DNA of 64,000 bases from Chryseobacterium antibioticum (GCF_012927325.1 NZ_JABBGI010000004.1:173789-237788); one strand, 5' to 3'; positions 45,531 through 55,032 are shown, counted from the stretch's first letter. Translations and numbers: made by a program. Notes: generated by a model from the letters alone, not told the origin.

Positions 45531-45872
45531 TTATTTTACAATTTCTGCGTCGATGATTTTAGTTCCGCTCATCCTTTGTTCAGCTTCCCACAGTAAGAAT
45601 TTATCTACTTCCTTGATCAGCTTTGGAATCGTTAGCGATAATACTGCTAAATCATCCATGACACCTAAGACAGGTACTGCAAATTCAGGAAGCAGGTCAA
45701 TAGGGGATATTACATAGAGAATTCCCAGAAGTGGAAGAATGATATCAATGGATCTTATCGGATATTCTCCTTTTCTCCATAATTTGACCATTCTGAAAAT
45801 GTCAGGAATTTTTCTTACGAAACCTTTGTGGGCGATGGCCTCTTTGGCAAGATTCAATTTTGAATATTTCAT
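45531..45872 (-). CDS. DUF1232 (YkvA) family membrane protein
   Basis: This 113-residue protein has a central hydrophobic pair around PIRSIDIILPLLGILYVISPIDLLPEFAVPVLGVMDDLAVL, the diagnostic DUF1232 core (YxxSPIDLLPD). Flanking helices are amphipathic and charged. The family is of unknown function, probably membrane-associated. Monocistronic, with its own terminator. Confidence 0.87.
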   Translation of the reverse strand: MKYSKLNLAKEAIAHKGFVRKIPDIFRMVKLWRKGEYPIRSIDIILPLLGILYVISPIDLLPEFAVPVLGVMDDLAVLSLTIPKLIKEVDKFLLWEAEQRMSGTKIIDAEIVK

Positions 45873-45957
45873 TTTGTGTTTAGTTTAGATAAATTTTTCA
45901 ACATAGTAAATTTCGCAAATTTTATACCAATAAACTATAAAATTTAGTTAAAAAAAA

Positions 45958-46497
45958 CTACTTGATGATATTGTCAATGAACTGATGCACAGTCTCTGTG
46001 TTCCAATCTCTGTAGGCATCCTCCTTAATGATGATTCTTCCGTGCTGATCTATAAGAAAAGTAGTTGGGAATACTTTTGGAAGAATTTTTTCAGAAATAG
46101 GACTTTGGGCAATATATACCGGAACCGTATAGTTATTTTCTTTTAAAAACTTTCTTACTGCATCTTCTTTATCATTCATTGCGATGAGAACAAAATCTAT
46201 ATTTCCTTTTCTTGAATCATATAATTTCTGAATAGTTGGCCATTCTTTTCTGCATGGCGGGCACCAGGTTCCCCAGAAATTTAGGAAAACAGGTTTGTTC
46301 TTAAAAGCTTTAAGGTTGGTACTTGGTACATTGATTCCTTTCAGCTCGATGTCATAATCTTCCTCACTTACATGTACGGCATTTTCAATGGTAGCAATTG
46401 GAAAGAACTGGTCTCTCAGGTATTCTTTTACTCCGGGAACAAAAGCGATTACACCGATAATGATGATAAGGACAAGATAAATGATATTTTTTTTCAT
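45958..46497 (-). CDS. TlpA/ResA-like membrane-anchored thiol-disulfide oxidoreductase
   Basis: This 179-residue protein has an N-terminal uncleaved anchor helix (IIYLVLIIIIGVIAFVPG), then a thioredoxin fold with the active site FWGTWCPPC (Cys79, Cys82) and the cis-Pro segment KVFPTTFLID. It is predicted to sit in the periplasm tethered to the inner membrane and to reduce disulfides, for instance in cytochrome c maturation. A different thioredoxin-fold gene lies immediately upstream (49-nt gap). Confidence 0.9.
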   Translation of the reverse strand: MKKNIIYLVLIIIIGVIAFVPGVKEYLRDQFFPIATIENAVHVSEEDYDIELKGINVPSTNLKAFKNKPVFLNFWGTWCPPCRKEWPTIQKLYDSRKGNIDFVLIAMNDKEDAVRKFLKENNYTVPVYIAQSPISEKILPKVFPTTFLIDQHGRIIIKEDAYRDWNTETVHQFIDNIIK

Positions 46498-46546
46498 GCG
46501 TTGATCTTTACTGTTATTTTCTGCCGTATGGAATTCAATGTAATCA

Positions 46547-47110
46547 TTACAATAATTCTAAAATCTCCTGAACTGCATCCTTGCCTCTGTTTTTGGCATA
46601 ATACAGCTGCAAGTCGTTATAGAAATTATCTTTTGGATAAGCTTCAGGATCTGCTTTATGCTTCATGAGTAATTCATATCCATACTTCGGACGCGGTCCC
46701 CATGAGTTTTTTACATTAAAATCCTTGTCCAGAATAATTACTTTAGGAATGGATTCCGTCCCGTTCGTAAGATATTGATTGATTAAACTTTTATCATTGT
46801 CCCTAAGGAAAATTTTTACCTCGTTGTGTCCTTCGAAAAAAGTAACCAATGCCGGAACTGTAGCACTTGCGTCACCACACCAGGCTTCCGAGATGATCAG
46901 AATTTTTCCGTCAAAATTTTTAGAGGCCAATTCTTTTAACTGTTCTTCATCCGGCACATACTTTTTCAGTGTTCTGTCCATTCTCTGAAGTCCGAGTTCG
47001 TAGTATTGTTTATAGTCGATTTCCTGTGGATTGGAAGGATGTTCTAATCTTTCTTTTCCGATACGGATATATTCTTCAAAAGAAATACCCTGGTCCCAGT
47101 AATTTTTCAT
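46547..47110 (-). CDS. Thioredoxin-family protein with single active-site Cys
   Basis: This 187-residue cytoplasmic protein has a helical N-terminal extension (YWDQGISFEEYIRIGKERLEHP). The thioredoxin domain has IISEAWCGDASATVPAL, in which only the first active-site Cys (Cys78) is present. TESIPKVIILD carries the cis-Pro. It resembles the flavobacterial YtpP/BrxC-type monothiol thioredoxin family. A role in redox repair is inferred. It lies 17 nt downstream of aroC and is likely cotranscribed with it. Confidence 0.82.
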   Translation of the reverse strand: MKNYWDQGISFEEYIRIGKERLEHPSNPQEIDYKQYYELGLQRMDRTLKKYVPDEEQLKELASKNFDGKILIISEAWCGDASATVPALVTFFEGHNEVKIFLRDNDKSLINQYLTNGTESIPKVIILDKDFNVKNSWGPRPKYGYELLMKHKADPEAYPKDNFYNDLQLYYAKNRGKDAVQEILELL

Positions 47111-47127
47111 TACTAAAAATATTTATA

Positions 47128-48198
47128 TTAAAAATTATTGATGTTTCTTGTTTTGTTGATCAAAAACAGGTCTGCCAGTACAAATGCAGCCAGGCTTTCC
47201 ACAACAGGAACAGCTCTTGGCACTACACAAGGATCATGGCGTCCTTTTCCTTCTACAATGACAGGGTTTCCATATTTATCCACACTGTCCTGAGGTCTTA
47301 AAATCGTAGCGACAGGCTTGAATGCAGCACGGAAATAAATATCCATTCCATTGGAAATCCCCCCCTGAATTCCTCCCGAAAGATTCGATTTTGTGGTGAA
47401 ATCTGTATTGAAGGCATCATTATGCTCCTTTCCTGTCATTTTAGCGCCACAGAAACCGCTTCCATATTCAAATCCTTTACAGGCATTGATATTCAGCATC
47501 GCTTTACCCAACTCCGCCTGAAGTTTAGAAAATATGGGTTCTCCAATTCCTACAGGTACGTTTTTGATAACGCAGGTAACCGTTCCGCCAATGGTATTGC
47601 CTTCTTTTTTGATCTCTTTAATTCTTTCTATCATTTTTTCGGCTGTTTCAGCATCCGGACAACGTACGTCATTGCTTTCTGTTTTTGAAAAGTCTAAAGC
47701 CTGATACGGTTTTTCACAGAAAATATCGCCTACCGAAGAAACATAAGCGTTGATCTCGATGCCTGATAAAAGCTGTTTAGCTAAAGCACCTGCAACCACC
47801 CAGTTGATGGTTTCTCTTGCTGAAGATTTTCCGCCTCCGCGATAGTCTCTGATCCCAAATTTCTGATCATAGGTGAAATCTGCATGACTGGGACGATATG
47901 AATCAGCAATGTGATCATAATCCTTAGACTTCTGATTTTCATTTTCTATAATAAAACCGATTGGGGTACCCGTTGTTTTTCCCTCAAAGATCCCTGAAAG
48001 AAATTTTACCGTGTCGCTTTCTTTCCGTTGAGTGACAATCGCAGACTGGCCGGGTTTTCTACGATCCAATTCATATTGAATTTTATCGAAATCTACCGTT
48101 AAACCTGCCGGAAAATTATTGATGATGCCGCCGTAAGCCACGCCGTGACTTTCTCCAAATGTTGTAAGACTGAGAAGATTACCTAATGTGTTGAACAT
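47128..48198 (-). CDS. aroC: Chorismate synthase
   Basis: This 356-residue FMN-dependent enzyme makes chorismate from EPSP, the last shikimate step. Motifs: [21 protein letters not shown] (signature 1), [31 protein letters not shown] (signature 2 with active-site His/Arg) and [25 protein letters not shown] (signature 3). Standard length. The downstream thioredoxin-like gene follows closely; no other aro genes are nearby. Confidence 0.95.
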   Translation of the reverse strand: MFNTLGNLLSLTTFGESHGVAYGGIINNFPAGLTVDFDKIQYELDRRKPGQSAIVTQRKESDTVKFLSGIFEGKTTGTPIGFIIENENQKSKDYDHIADSYRPSHADFTYDQKFGIRDYRGGGKSSARETINWVVAGALAKQLLSGIEINAYVSSVGDIFCEKPYQALDFSKTESNDVRCPDAETAEKMIERIKEIKKEGNTIGGTVTCVIKNVPVGIGEPIFSKLQAELGKAMLNINACKGFEYGSGFCGAKMTGKEHNDAFNTDFTTKSNLSGGIQGGISNGMDIYFRAAFKPVATILRPQDSVDKYGNPVIVEGKGRHDPCVVPRAVPVVESLAAFVLADLFLINKTRNINNF

Positions 48199-48248
48199 AA
48201 TACAAAATTACCTATTTTTCTTCAGATAATAAAGTTTCTGGATTTGTT

Positions 48249-49880
48249 CTATTTATCAGTGTTTTTGATAGTATTGATAATGTTCTCTGCTTCCCTTTTT
48301 TCCTGTGGTGTCAATTTTTTCCAGATCAATCCTTTTTTTATGTTTTTTTCGTCAATATACTGTGGGAAAATTCCTGATTGTACATCATCAATGACGTAAC
48401 CCGAAGAAATTGCTGGAATGGGAGTGTCAAAATTAAAGGGGTAATCTTTTGATATATTGAATTTTAAATTTCCTGTCCGGAAAGTTTCGAATTTGTTGTA
48501 GTGGTAAGTTGACGGTTTGTACAGCTGTTCTTTTTTTAATCCGGCCATAAAATTTCCAGGCTTGAAACTCGGAATATAATGGCGGATGAAGTTGGGAAAA
48601 CTTAAAATTCCCATGATCAGTAAACTTGATGCAGCGAAGAGCAGGAGTGACTTTTTTTTGCCAAAATGGATAAACAGGATAAAAAATATCACAAAAAATA
48701 CATCAATAAAAAAACGGTACTGTGCCGAAAAGGCTAATACAAAGATGCTCTTTATTAATAAGGAGATACAGATCAGAGTGATGATCTTTTTCTTTTTAAT
48801 GAAAGCGAAAACTGAAAACAGAACCAGACTTATAATGAAAAGACTGTTAATTTTTGATTTAATTCCGTCTAATAAAAACCAGGTTTTGACCGCGCTGTAA
48901 GAAGAGAATCTTTGAATCTCCCCATAGGTGTACTGCATGTCATATGTTTTCTGAATGGCGTATTGAGATGAAATTTTTAATATTTCAGGGTTTGGTTTCC
49001 AGCTGAATCCGAGATCACCTGCGGCTATCGGGAACACGGGGTAGCCGAATGTCCAGATATTTTTAATAAAGAATAATAAGAGGATAAGAATTCCGAAGAC
49101 TGTGTTTTTATAATGAGGTTTAAAAATAAATGCAGAACATAGGAAGACCAGTATGGGAAGCCAGATCATAGTAGGCTTTACAGAGAAAATAAAAACGGAG
49201 TACGCGAAAAGAAGACTGATGTTTTTATTACCTGTTACGATTTCATTTAAAATAATTAAAGATAGGGTGATGACAGGCAAATCAGGGCTTGGTGATTGTG
49301 AGAAAAGCAAAAGTATAGGTATAAAACAAAGTTGTACCCAACTTTTTCTTTCAAAAATATAAAATGTGTAAACGATCAGTAGAATAGCATTGATCCTTAA
49401 AAAAGGATCTGAAAAACCGGAAAATCCTGCCTGGAAAATATGCCAGATAGACATCTGTCCCAACGTAAGATCCAGATTGGAAATACCCTTTACCAGACCA
49501 TATTCCGTGAGCCATTTGATCGTAGGAACATAGTATCCGAAATGATCTAATATATAAGGGTAAAAGGAACTGCTATATAAAATGACAAGTGAAATACTGC
49601 CGATTAAAACAGAATCTTTCTTAGAGAACCTATAAAATTGGAGGTACAGTTTCTTTTTGAAGAAAAATAAAATCCCTGCTGATACAAAAGGAATTTCTAC
49701 ATATATACTAATAGGAATAAAAAATGCCAATACCGTCCAGATAAGACTTAATCCCAATATTCCCAATAAAATACTTCCCGAAATTCCACGGGTTAAGGTG
49801 CCGAATATACTTTCCATAATTTTTCCCCATCCTGCTAGGACAGAGATAATGAGAACCGAGGAAAATAAAAGTAACATCAT
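48249..49880 (-). CDS. Polytopic membrane protein, GT-C-like layout
   Basis: About 543 residues from ATG 49880 (MMLLLFSSVLIISVLAGWGKIM). Roughly 12 hydrophobic helices cover residues 1-430, then a periplasmic-like tail of about 110 residues. The layout and the acidic DHFGYYVPTIKWLTEYGLVKGISNL loop recall GT-C glycosyltransferases and the LIC_10190 family; a Ser-Pro-rich SQSPSPDLPVI loop is present. Family identity is a tentative match from memory. The translation start lies 5 nt after the terminator stem of the preceding lipoprotein gene. Confidence 0.6.
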   Translation of the reverse strand: MMLLLFSSVLIISVLAGWGKIMESIFGTLTRGISGSILLGILGLSLIWTVLAFFIPISIYVEIPFVSAGILFFFKKKLYLQFYRFSKKDSVLIGSISLVILYSSSFYPYILDHFGYYVPTIKWLTEYGLVKGISNLDLTLGQMSIWHIFQAGFSGFSDPFLRINAILLIVYTFYIFERKSWVQLCFIPILLLFSQSPSPDLPVITLSLIILNEIVTGNKNISLLFAYSVFIFSVKPTMIWLPILVFLCSAFIFKPHYKNTVFGILILLLFFIKNIWTFGYPVFPIAAGDLGFSWKPNPEILKISSQYAIQKTYDMQYTYGEIQRFSSYSAVKTWFLLDGIKSKINSLFIISLVLFSVFAFIKKKKIITLICISLLIKSIFVLAFSAQYRFFIDVFFVIFFILFIHFGKKKSLLLFAASSLLIMGILSFPNFIRHYIPSFKPGNFMAGLKKEQLYKPSTYHYNKFETFRTGNLKFNISKDYPFNFDTPIPAISSGYVIDDVQSGIFPQYIDEKNIKKGLIWKKLTPQEKREAENIINTIKNTDK

Positions 49881-49912
49881 AAAAAAAGATTGCCTAAAAA
49901 TAAGCAATCTTT
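49881..49912 (-). terminator. Terminator of the glycine-zipper lipoprotein gene
   Basis: AAAGATTGC (49885-49893) and GCAATCTTT (49904-49912) form a 9-bp stem. On the minus strand a seven-T run follows and leads straight into the ATG of the next gene. Confidence 0.82.
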
Positions 49913-49931
49913 AAATGTTATCGTGAAAATA

Positions 49932-50486
49932 TTAATTACGTGGTTGAACTCTTCCGTCCTTTCTGTCTCCAGCTCTACCGATCGTATAACCGGTCGCGCC
50001 ACCAACTACACCACCAATCACGGCTCCGAGACCTCTGTTTTTCTTAGCAACAATAGCTCCTACTGCAGCGCCACCCACGGCACCAATAGCAGTTCCTTTA
50101 GCGGCTTTACTCCATCCTTTTTTCTTTTGGGTTGTTGTTCCCTGTGAAGAAGTATTTCCATTGTCTGCATAAGTTCCTCCTCCTGAATTAGTGTTGGATA
50201 CTCTGTCTCTATATACTGTTTTCGTTTCTCTTATGATTTGAGGTTTTGAATTGCTCGTGGCAGCTGCCTGAGATTTTTTACTTTCTGAGATGCTGTCTAC
50301 TTTTTTCTGTGCCTCATATACTAATTTTTCTTTCTCAATGGCCAGCTTTTGCTTTTCAATATCAAGTTGTCTTGCCTGGAATTCAAGTTTCTGTTCTTCC
50401 AGTGATTTTTCAGCTGTCCTTTCGTCTTTCTTGCAGGCCGTCAGTAAGAAGACTGATAAAAAACCTGCTAATACTATCTTTCTCAT
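49932..50486 (-). CDS. Lipoprotein with coiled coil and glycine zipper
   Basis: About 184 residues from ATG 50486 (MRKIVLAGFLSVFLLTACKKDE), where a lipobox LLTAC marks Cys18. A charged coiled coil follows (EEQKLEFQARQLDIEKQKLAIEKEKLVYEAQKK), then a Ser/Thr/Asn-rich linker. The C-terminal domain GTAIGAVGGAAVGAIVAKKNRGLGAVIGGVVGGATGYTIGRAGDRK is a glycine-zipper (Gly-x3-Gly) pair of helices that inserts in membranes. Anchored to an outer-membrane leaflet, it may shape or stabilise the envelope. Function unknown. Confidence 0.85.
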   Translation of the reverse strand: MRKIVLAGFLSVFLLTACKKDERTAEKSLEEQKLEFQARQLDIEKQKLAIEKEKLVYEAQKKVDSISESKKSQAAATSNSKPQIIRETKTVYRDRVSNTNSGGGTYADNGNTSSQGTTTQKKKGWSKAAKGTAIGAVGGAAVGAIVAKKNRGLGAVIGGVVGGATGYTIGRAGDRKDGRVQPRN

Positions 50487-50737
50487 AATTAAAATTTTAA
50501 TAAGTAGTCTTAGCCAAAACGGCGGCAACTGTTTATATATTTTCAATTATGAAGCCAAAATTTAGTTAAGGAGTGTTAAAATATAATATTTTAAGATAAA
50601 ATTTAATTTTTTTCTCAGAACCCACTTCGGTCATTTCTGTTTACAGCTGCGGTTTTGGAATGTAATTTTTAGTTAATCAAGTGTTTTTATTCAGTTCACA
50701 TGAATTGGTTATTTTTGGAATACCAAATTACTTTAAT

Positions 50738-51187
50738 ATGAAAATAGCAATTTTTAAAACGATGGCTTTTGTAGCCTTGTCGGTTACGGCCCTATCATGT
50801 TCTTCCAATGATGATATCATGGCAGATGTTCAGCCTCAAACTCATTCTGAAACATCAAAAGAAGTTTCGAAAACACAAACCTATAAAGTGAGATTTGGTC
50901 TTATTTCTTTGGACGGGACCAAGACTCTTTCCGGGAATCATGATGTAGGAAGCTTTCTGGCTGAGAATACAGTAACAGGAGAGATTTATGATACTTATTA
51001 TGGGGGAGGATTTCAAACACTTCCAGGGTATTATGATGGAATTCCTGCAGGAACCTATACATTTTCTGCAATGCAGGGCCAAGGAGGATGGACAGGTTAC
51101 GGATCAGTGACTGGAACTGTGTCTGATACTCAGGTAGATGCCGATGGTTATATTACGGTATATATTCCGGTTACCTGGGCAGAGTAG
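50738..51187 (+). CDS. Secreted lipoprotein, unknown function
   Basis: About 149 residues from ATG 50738 (MKIAIFKTMAFVALSVTALSCSSND) with a lipobox ALSC (Cys21). The mature part is a single beta-rich domain (YKVRFGLISLDGTKTLSGNHDVGSF; GGGFQTLPGYYDGIPAGTYTFSAMQGQGGWTGYGSVTGTV), probably a transthyretin-like or SusE/F-like sandwich. TATTTTTG at 50710-50717 could be its -7 element; a well-spaced -33 was not found. Confidence 0.7.
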   Translation: MKIAIFKTMAFVALSVTALSCSSNDDIMADVQPQTHSETSKEVSKTQTYKVRFGLISLDGTKTLSGNHDVGSFLAENTVTGEIYDTYYGGGFQTLPGYYDGIPAGTYTFSAMQGQGGWTGYGSVTGTVSDTQVDADGYITVYIPVTWAE

Positions 51188-51219
51188 GACTTTATGTAAA
51201 ATAAATATCAATTGTATAG

Positions 51220-51241
51220 ATCCTCGAAAGAGGATTTTTTC
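51220..51241 (+). terminator. Terminator of the lipoprotein gene
   Basis: ATCCTC-GAAA-GAGGAT forms a 6-bp stem with a GNRA tetraloop, followed by six T. Confidence 0.85.
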
Positions 51242-51470
51242 GATGAATAGAGGGAAAGAAGGTTTTTTTTCCCATTATTTAGAATTTTATTAAATTGAGT
51301 ATTATAAAAACTGGAAATTATTCATTGATTATTTTGTTTGTCTTGTCAATACCTTCTATTTTGGGATGTTGTTTGATTTGATAAAATATAATCTCCTGGA
51401 AAACGATATAGCAGAAAAGATAATAAGACATTTATTGTCGACGAATTCTGTTTAGATTTTTCTAAATAGA

Positions 51471-51520
51471 TTTTTTTCATCATTTGTGTTTTTAGGCCTC
51501 CTAAATTGGAGGCTTTTTTA
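51471..51520 (+). ncRNA. Repeat A, copy 1: conserved 3' segment plus terminator hairpin
   Basis: A T-rich segment (TTTCATCATTTGTGTTTTTA) followed by hairpin GCCTCC-TAAATT-GGAGGC and six T. The same segment recurs at 52927-52972 in the same orientation. No protein gene lies upstream on this strand between 51241 and 51470 (the rest of the 51188-51599 gap shows no gene). I read it as the 3' end of a small RNA. The minus-strand view (ATGATGAAAAA just inside the hairpin) could instead be a gene start. Confidence 0.4.
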
Positions 51521-51599
51521 TTTATGGTAAAGCACAAATAGTGAAGGGCTATTATTGTTTGTCTATAGAAAAAAAACTTCTTACAATGAGAAGCCTTAG

Positions 51600-52427
51600 C
51601 TATATATTGAAAGTTACCTTTACTTTATTGATCAGTCTGTGAAGTTTTTGAGTCTGATAGTTCAGGAGCTCATAGATTTCCTGAGGGTTAGTATATGCCT
51701 CCGGTACGATCTGATTATTGATCTTTTTGATGCCTCTTCTTTTCATGGTATCGTGGATCACTTTGGCGAAGGATTCCTTTGCATCCGGCTTGAAGCCTTG
51801 CTGAGAAATACCGTTAGAATGGAGTCTGTACAGGTATAATGGCTCTTTTATGTATTTTACGTTGCCATGCTCAAGAATTTTCAGATAGAGATCCTGATCT
51901 ACTGCACTTTTAAGATTGGGATTGATGCCGGAAGTCTTCAGGTAAGTTTCTTTTTTGAAGGTAAAGAAATGCGAAAACTGAATAGGGCAGTTGAAAAAAT
52001 ATCTGCTGTTGTAAATCTGTTTTGTACTTGCAAATACTTTTTCCGGATTAAGATTTTCGTCGCACAGTATCATCTGGGAATAGGCTGCTGTAATGTCGTT
52101 TTTAGCAAATTCGTGTACTATTTTTTCTAAGGAATTGGCATAAATAGCATCATCGGGATCCAGATAGGCACATATTTCTCCTTCTGCATATTTCATGCAT
52201 TCTCTTTTGGTGTAGCCGCAGCCTTGATTGGAGGTATTTTTATAGATTCTGAAACGGGAGTCATTTTTTATAATACCTTCAATTACTTCTACGGAATCAT
52301 CAGTAGATGCATCATCAACAATTATAACTTCCCAGTTTTGATAGGTCTGGCTTATCAACGAGTTATAGCAGTCTCTAAAGTACTTACCATTGTTATAATT
52401 GGCTATCAGTATAGAGAATTTTATCAC
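51600..52427 (-). CDS. Family 2 glycosyltransferase
   Basis: This 275-residue cytoplasmic enzyme is a GT-A fold glycosyltransferase. The nucleotide-sugar start is FSILIANYNNGKYFRDCYNSLISQTYQNWEVIIVDDASTDDSVEVI, and the metal-binding DxD is YLDPDDA (Asp-Pro-Asp near residue 95). The acceptor region carries VDQDLYLKILEHGNVKYIKEPLYLYRLHSNGIS (ED/QD motif). It probably adds sugars to a surface polysaccharide or lipid. No other polysaccharide genes are adjacent. Confidence 0.9.
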   Translation of the reverse strand: MIKFSILIANYNNGKYFRDCYNSLISQTYQNWEVIIVDDASTDDSVEVIEGIIKNDSRFRIYKNTSNQGCGYTKRECMKYAEGEICAYLDPDDAIYANSLEKIVHEFAKNDITAAYSQMILCDENLNPEKVFASTKQIYNSRYFFNCPIQFSHFFTFKKETYLKTSGINPNLKSAVDQDLYLKILEHGNVKYIKEPLYLYRLHSNGISQQGFKPDAKESFAKVIHDTMKRRGIKKINNQIVPEAYTNPQEIYELLNYQTQKLHRLINKVKVTFNI

Positions 52428-52926
52428 GTTATATTGAATTAAAGATTAATGTAAAATTATAAAATAAAACATTGAAAAAAGATGACCTGGGTCATAGTGT
52501 ATCTGATATTTTTTTATTATATTCTAAGATTATGATATTATATGTTAGTTTATAATTGATTATGCGTATGAATAGTGTAAGTTGTTATCAGTCTTTAATC
52601 TGCTTATATTTTAATGATATTCAACATAACTTTCTATCGTGTTGATTATTTTATGTTAATAGATTTTATCTAATAAAATTAATTTCAACAATAGGTGTTG
52701 TGGTGTACAAAATCCACTTACATTCAATTTTTTTAAAAGGAGAATTTGAGGTTAATTTTTAATATTACAGGTAACGATTCTCAAATTTTGAATTGTGCTT
52801 TAGAAGAAAATCGATGCAATGTGAAGATGAATTTTATGACTCAACTCATAAAATCAACACGACAAAACATACTATTTTTGAATTGTAGAATTAAACGAGA
52901 GATAATTATTTATTAGATTATAAGAA

Positions 52927-52972
52927 TTTTTTCATCATTTGTGTTTTTTAGGCCTCCATTGGAGGCTTTTTA
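52927..52972 (+). ncRNA. Repeat A, copy 2
   Basis: TTTTTTCATCATTTGTGTTT is followed by hairpin GCCTCC-ATT-GGAGGC and a T-run. It is nearly identical to 51471-51520 except for a loop of 3 instead of 6 nt and one extra T before the stem. Preserved stem with variable loop suggests a selected terminator. Confidence 0.4.
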
Positions 52973-53114
52973 CTTTAAGATACTTTTCATGCATCATAAA
53001 AGTGAAGTAAAGAAACTTTTGAAAAAGTAGATTTTATAGCCGCAAGAATATGATCTTTATCATAAACTTGAATTGAAAATCTGAACAGTATACATTTTCA
53101 TGACTTTATTGAAC

Positions 53115-53137
53115 TTCCCATTTTGTGGGAATTTTTT
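53115..53137 (+). terminator. Orphan terminator
   Basis: TTCCCA-TTTTG-TGGGAA followed by six T. No gene ends upstream on the plus strand within 600 nt. Confidence 0.65.
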
Positions 53138-53227
53138 GTTTTTTGAGGAGGAATAAGAAGCGTCAACTTAACTGCTTCATAGATAATATCTTTTAGAAAT
53201 ATCTAAAAGTATTTTTTATTAGCGTAT

Positions 53228-53328
53228 TGTTTTGGCATGATTTTTCAATACATGAAGCAACTCATGTTTAATTTGAGTTTTCATGGTTATTAGTTTTTAT
53301 CCTCAGAGCAATCTGAGGATTTTTTTTT
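53228..53328 (+). ncRNA. Repeat B, copy 1: structured-RNA candidate with GCAA-loop terminator
   Basis: The stretch has an inner hairpin AACTCA...TGAGTT, then an 18-nt linker, then a 9-bp stem 53299-53307/53312-53320 closing a GCAA tetraloop, and eight T. Copy 2 (55033-55134) shares about 40 identical nt upstream of the stem, while the stem differs by two compensatory base-pair changes. Read on the minus strand, a 21-codon frame starts MKTQIKHELL; that alternative cannot be excluded. Confidence 0.5.
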
Positions 53329-53448
53329 ACCGGATTTTTGATGTTTATATCTGGTAATACTGAGGCTAAAAATATTTTAGGCTTGCTGTAAATTAGCTAA
53401 AGAATGTAACAGATTTGATTTTCAGTTGTTTTATATATAAATTAAACC

Positions 53449-54900
53449 ATGAAAATCTACCTTCTCATTATGTTATTAATAGTTTCATTACCCTCTTTTG
53501 CCCAGGATGTAAGTTCTGGAGTGGATGAAATCATTAACAGGGAAATGAGCATAAGACGAATCCCCGGAGTACAAATTGCCATAGTTCAGAATGGAAAAAT
53601 TGTTTTAAGCAAATCCTATGGTGTTTCAAGTGTACAGGACAATATTCCGGTAACCAATACCACTATTTTTCCCCTTAATTCAAATACTAAGATCTTTACG
53701 GGTGTTGCAGTTATGCAATTGGTTGAGCAGGGAAAAATAAAGCTGGGTGCTACTATCAATACGTATTTGGATGATCTGCCTTTGGAATGGCAGAAAATAA
53801 CAGTCGATCAATTATTGACTCATATTTCCGGATTGCCCGATATTTTACAGCTTTTTGATCCTGCTACAGGAAATATCGGACCGTTACGGACTGAAAAAGC
53901 TATTTGGGAAAAACTGAAAACAATTCCTTTAGATTTTAAAACTGGAGAGCAGTTCAGTTACAATCAAACCAACTATTACTTATTGGGTAAGATAATTGAA
54001 AAGTTGACCTGTCAGCCGTTTGCCGATTTTTTTGAGGAAAAACAATTTAAGATTGTTCCTTTAAAGCATACCCTGTTTGGAGATTCCAGAGATGTGATTC
54101 CTCATTATGCACCTAGTTACAGTTATAGAAATTTTTTTGATGGGAAAAGAACAAATCAGGATAAGCTGATTAATAATTATTATGAATTTCCGGATTTTAG
54201 CCGTACTTCAGGAGGGCTTAACAGTACTTCTGAAGATGTCGCCCGTTGGATTATTGCTTTACAAAATGGTCAATTGTTGCAAAAACCTTCAACATTAGAC
54301 CTGATGTGGTCGCCAGGCACATTCAATAATGGAACACCAACCGATTGGGTACGGGGCTGGGGAATTGCAAAGCTTAGGAAGCACCATAAAGCAGTGGGAA
54401 TGTCTGGCGGAAACAGATCTGCTTTGCTCATATATCCGGATGATCGTTTATCTGTAATCGTATTAACCAATCTAGGAGGAAGTTCTCCCGAGGATTTTAT
54501 AGAAGAAATTGCCGGATGTTATATCCCTGATATAATTAAAGCTGATCCATTAACCTATCTTAGAAAAAATCTGCAAAAGATCGGATTTGAAAATGCAATA
54601 GATTTTGTGAAGAAAGAGAAAAAACAAAATCCCGATTTTAATCCAAAAGAATTTGAGCTGAACAACTGGGCATATCGATTGATGAGCACGAATCAGCAGA
54701 AAGAGGCATTGGGGATTTTTAAACTCAATGTATATTTATTTCCTGACAGCTGGAATGTTTATGACAGCTATGGTGAAATACTGTTAAAAGCAGGTGATAA
54801 AAATAAGGCAATTGAAATGTATAAGAAGTCTATACAGTTAAACCCAGATAATGAGAACGGGAAAAAGATTTTGGAACAGATTCAAAATTCAAAAAATTAA
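53449..54900 (+). CDS. Exported S12-type serine hydrolase with C-terminal TPR repeats
   Basis: This 483-residue protein has a signal peptide (MKIYLLIMLLIVSLPSFAQ). The beta-lactamase/class C-like domain (25-370) has SxxK at Ser78-Lys81 (SNTK), a second motif FSYNQTNYYLLGK with Tyr, and GMSGGNRSALLIYP as the third motif. Residues about 400-480 carry TPR helices (NNWAYRLMSTNQQKEALGIFKLNVYLFPDSWNVYDSYGEILLKAGDKNKAIEMYKKSIQLNPDN). Likely a periplasmic esterase or peptidase; beta-lactam hydrolysis is not implied. Confidence 0.88.
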   Translation: MKIYLLIMLLIVSLPSFAQDVSSGVDEIINREMSIRRIPGVQIAIVQNGKIVLSKSYGVSSVQDNIPVTNTTIFPLNSNTKIFTGVAVMQLVEQGKIKLGATINTYLDDLPLEWQKITVDQLLTHISGLPDILQLFDPATGNIGPLRTEKAIWEKLKTIPLDFKTGEQFSYNQTNYYLLGKIIEKLTCQPFADFFEEKQFKIVPLKHTLFGDSRDVIPHYAPSYSYRNFFDGKRTNQDKLINNYYEFPDFSRTSGGLNSTSEDVARWIIALQNGQLLQKPSTLDLMWSPGTFNNGTPTDWVRGWGIAKLRKHHKAVGMSGGNRSALLIYPDDRLSVIVLTNLGGSSPEDFIEEIAGCYIPDIIKADPLTYLRKNLQKIGFENAIDFVKKEKKQNPDFNPKEFELNNWAYRLMSTNQQKEALGIFKLNVYLFPDSWNVYDSYGEILLKAGDKNKAIEMYKKSIQLNPDNENGKKILEQIQNSKN

Positions 54901-55032
54901 AAATATTACTGAATCACAGATAATGCTTATTTATGAAGCAATAGAGAGGGATTGTAAGAAGAAAAGAAGGGTGTAAAAGAGCTTTGTTAATTAATTTTTT
55001 CAAAAAAAATCAAAAAAATTTCAAATGTTTTA

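Larger units (their letters stand above)
52428..53448. other. Kilobase gap with repeats and orphan terminators, no protein gene
   Basis: No frame of credible length or content on either strand. The gap holds three plus-strand terminator-like hairpins (52952-52970, 53115-53137 and 53299-53328), the second repeat-A copy and the first repeat-B copy. This density without genes suggests small transcripts, or degraded DNA that keeps its terminators. Confidence 0.55.

Noticed and set aside
51346..51537. 63-aa minus-strand frame crossing repeat A
   Set aside because: Reads through a terminator stem and has no recognisable content; the related position in copy 2 stops after five codons.
53449..54900. 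Calling the S12 hydrolase a beta-lactamase
   Set aside because: The SxxK fold is shared with many esterases/peptidases, the second motif reads YNQ rather than YxN, and TPR repeats follow; no evidence for antibiotic hydrolysis.
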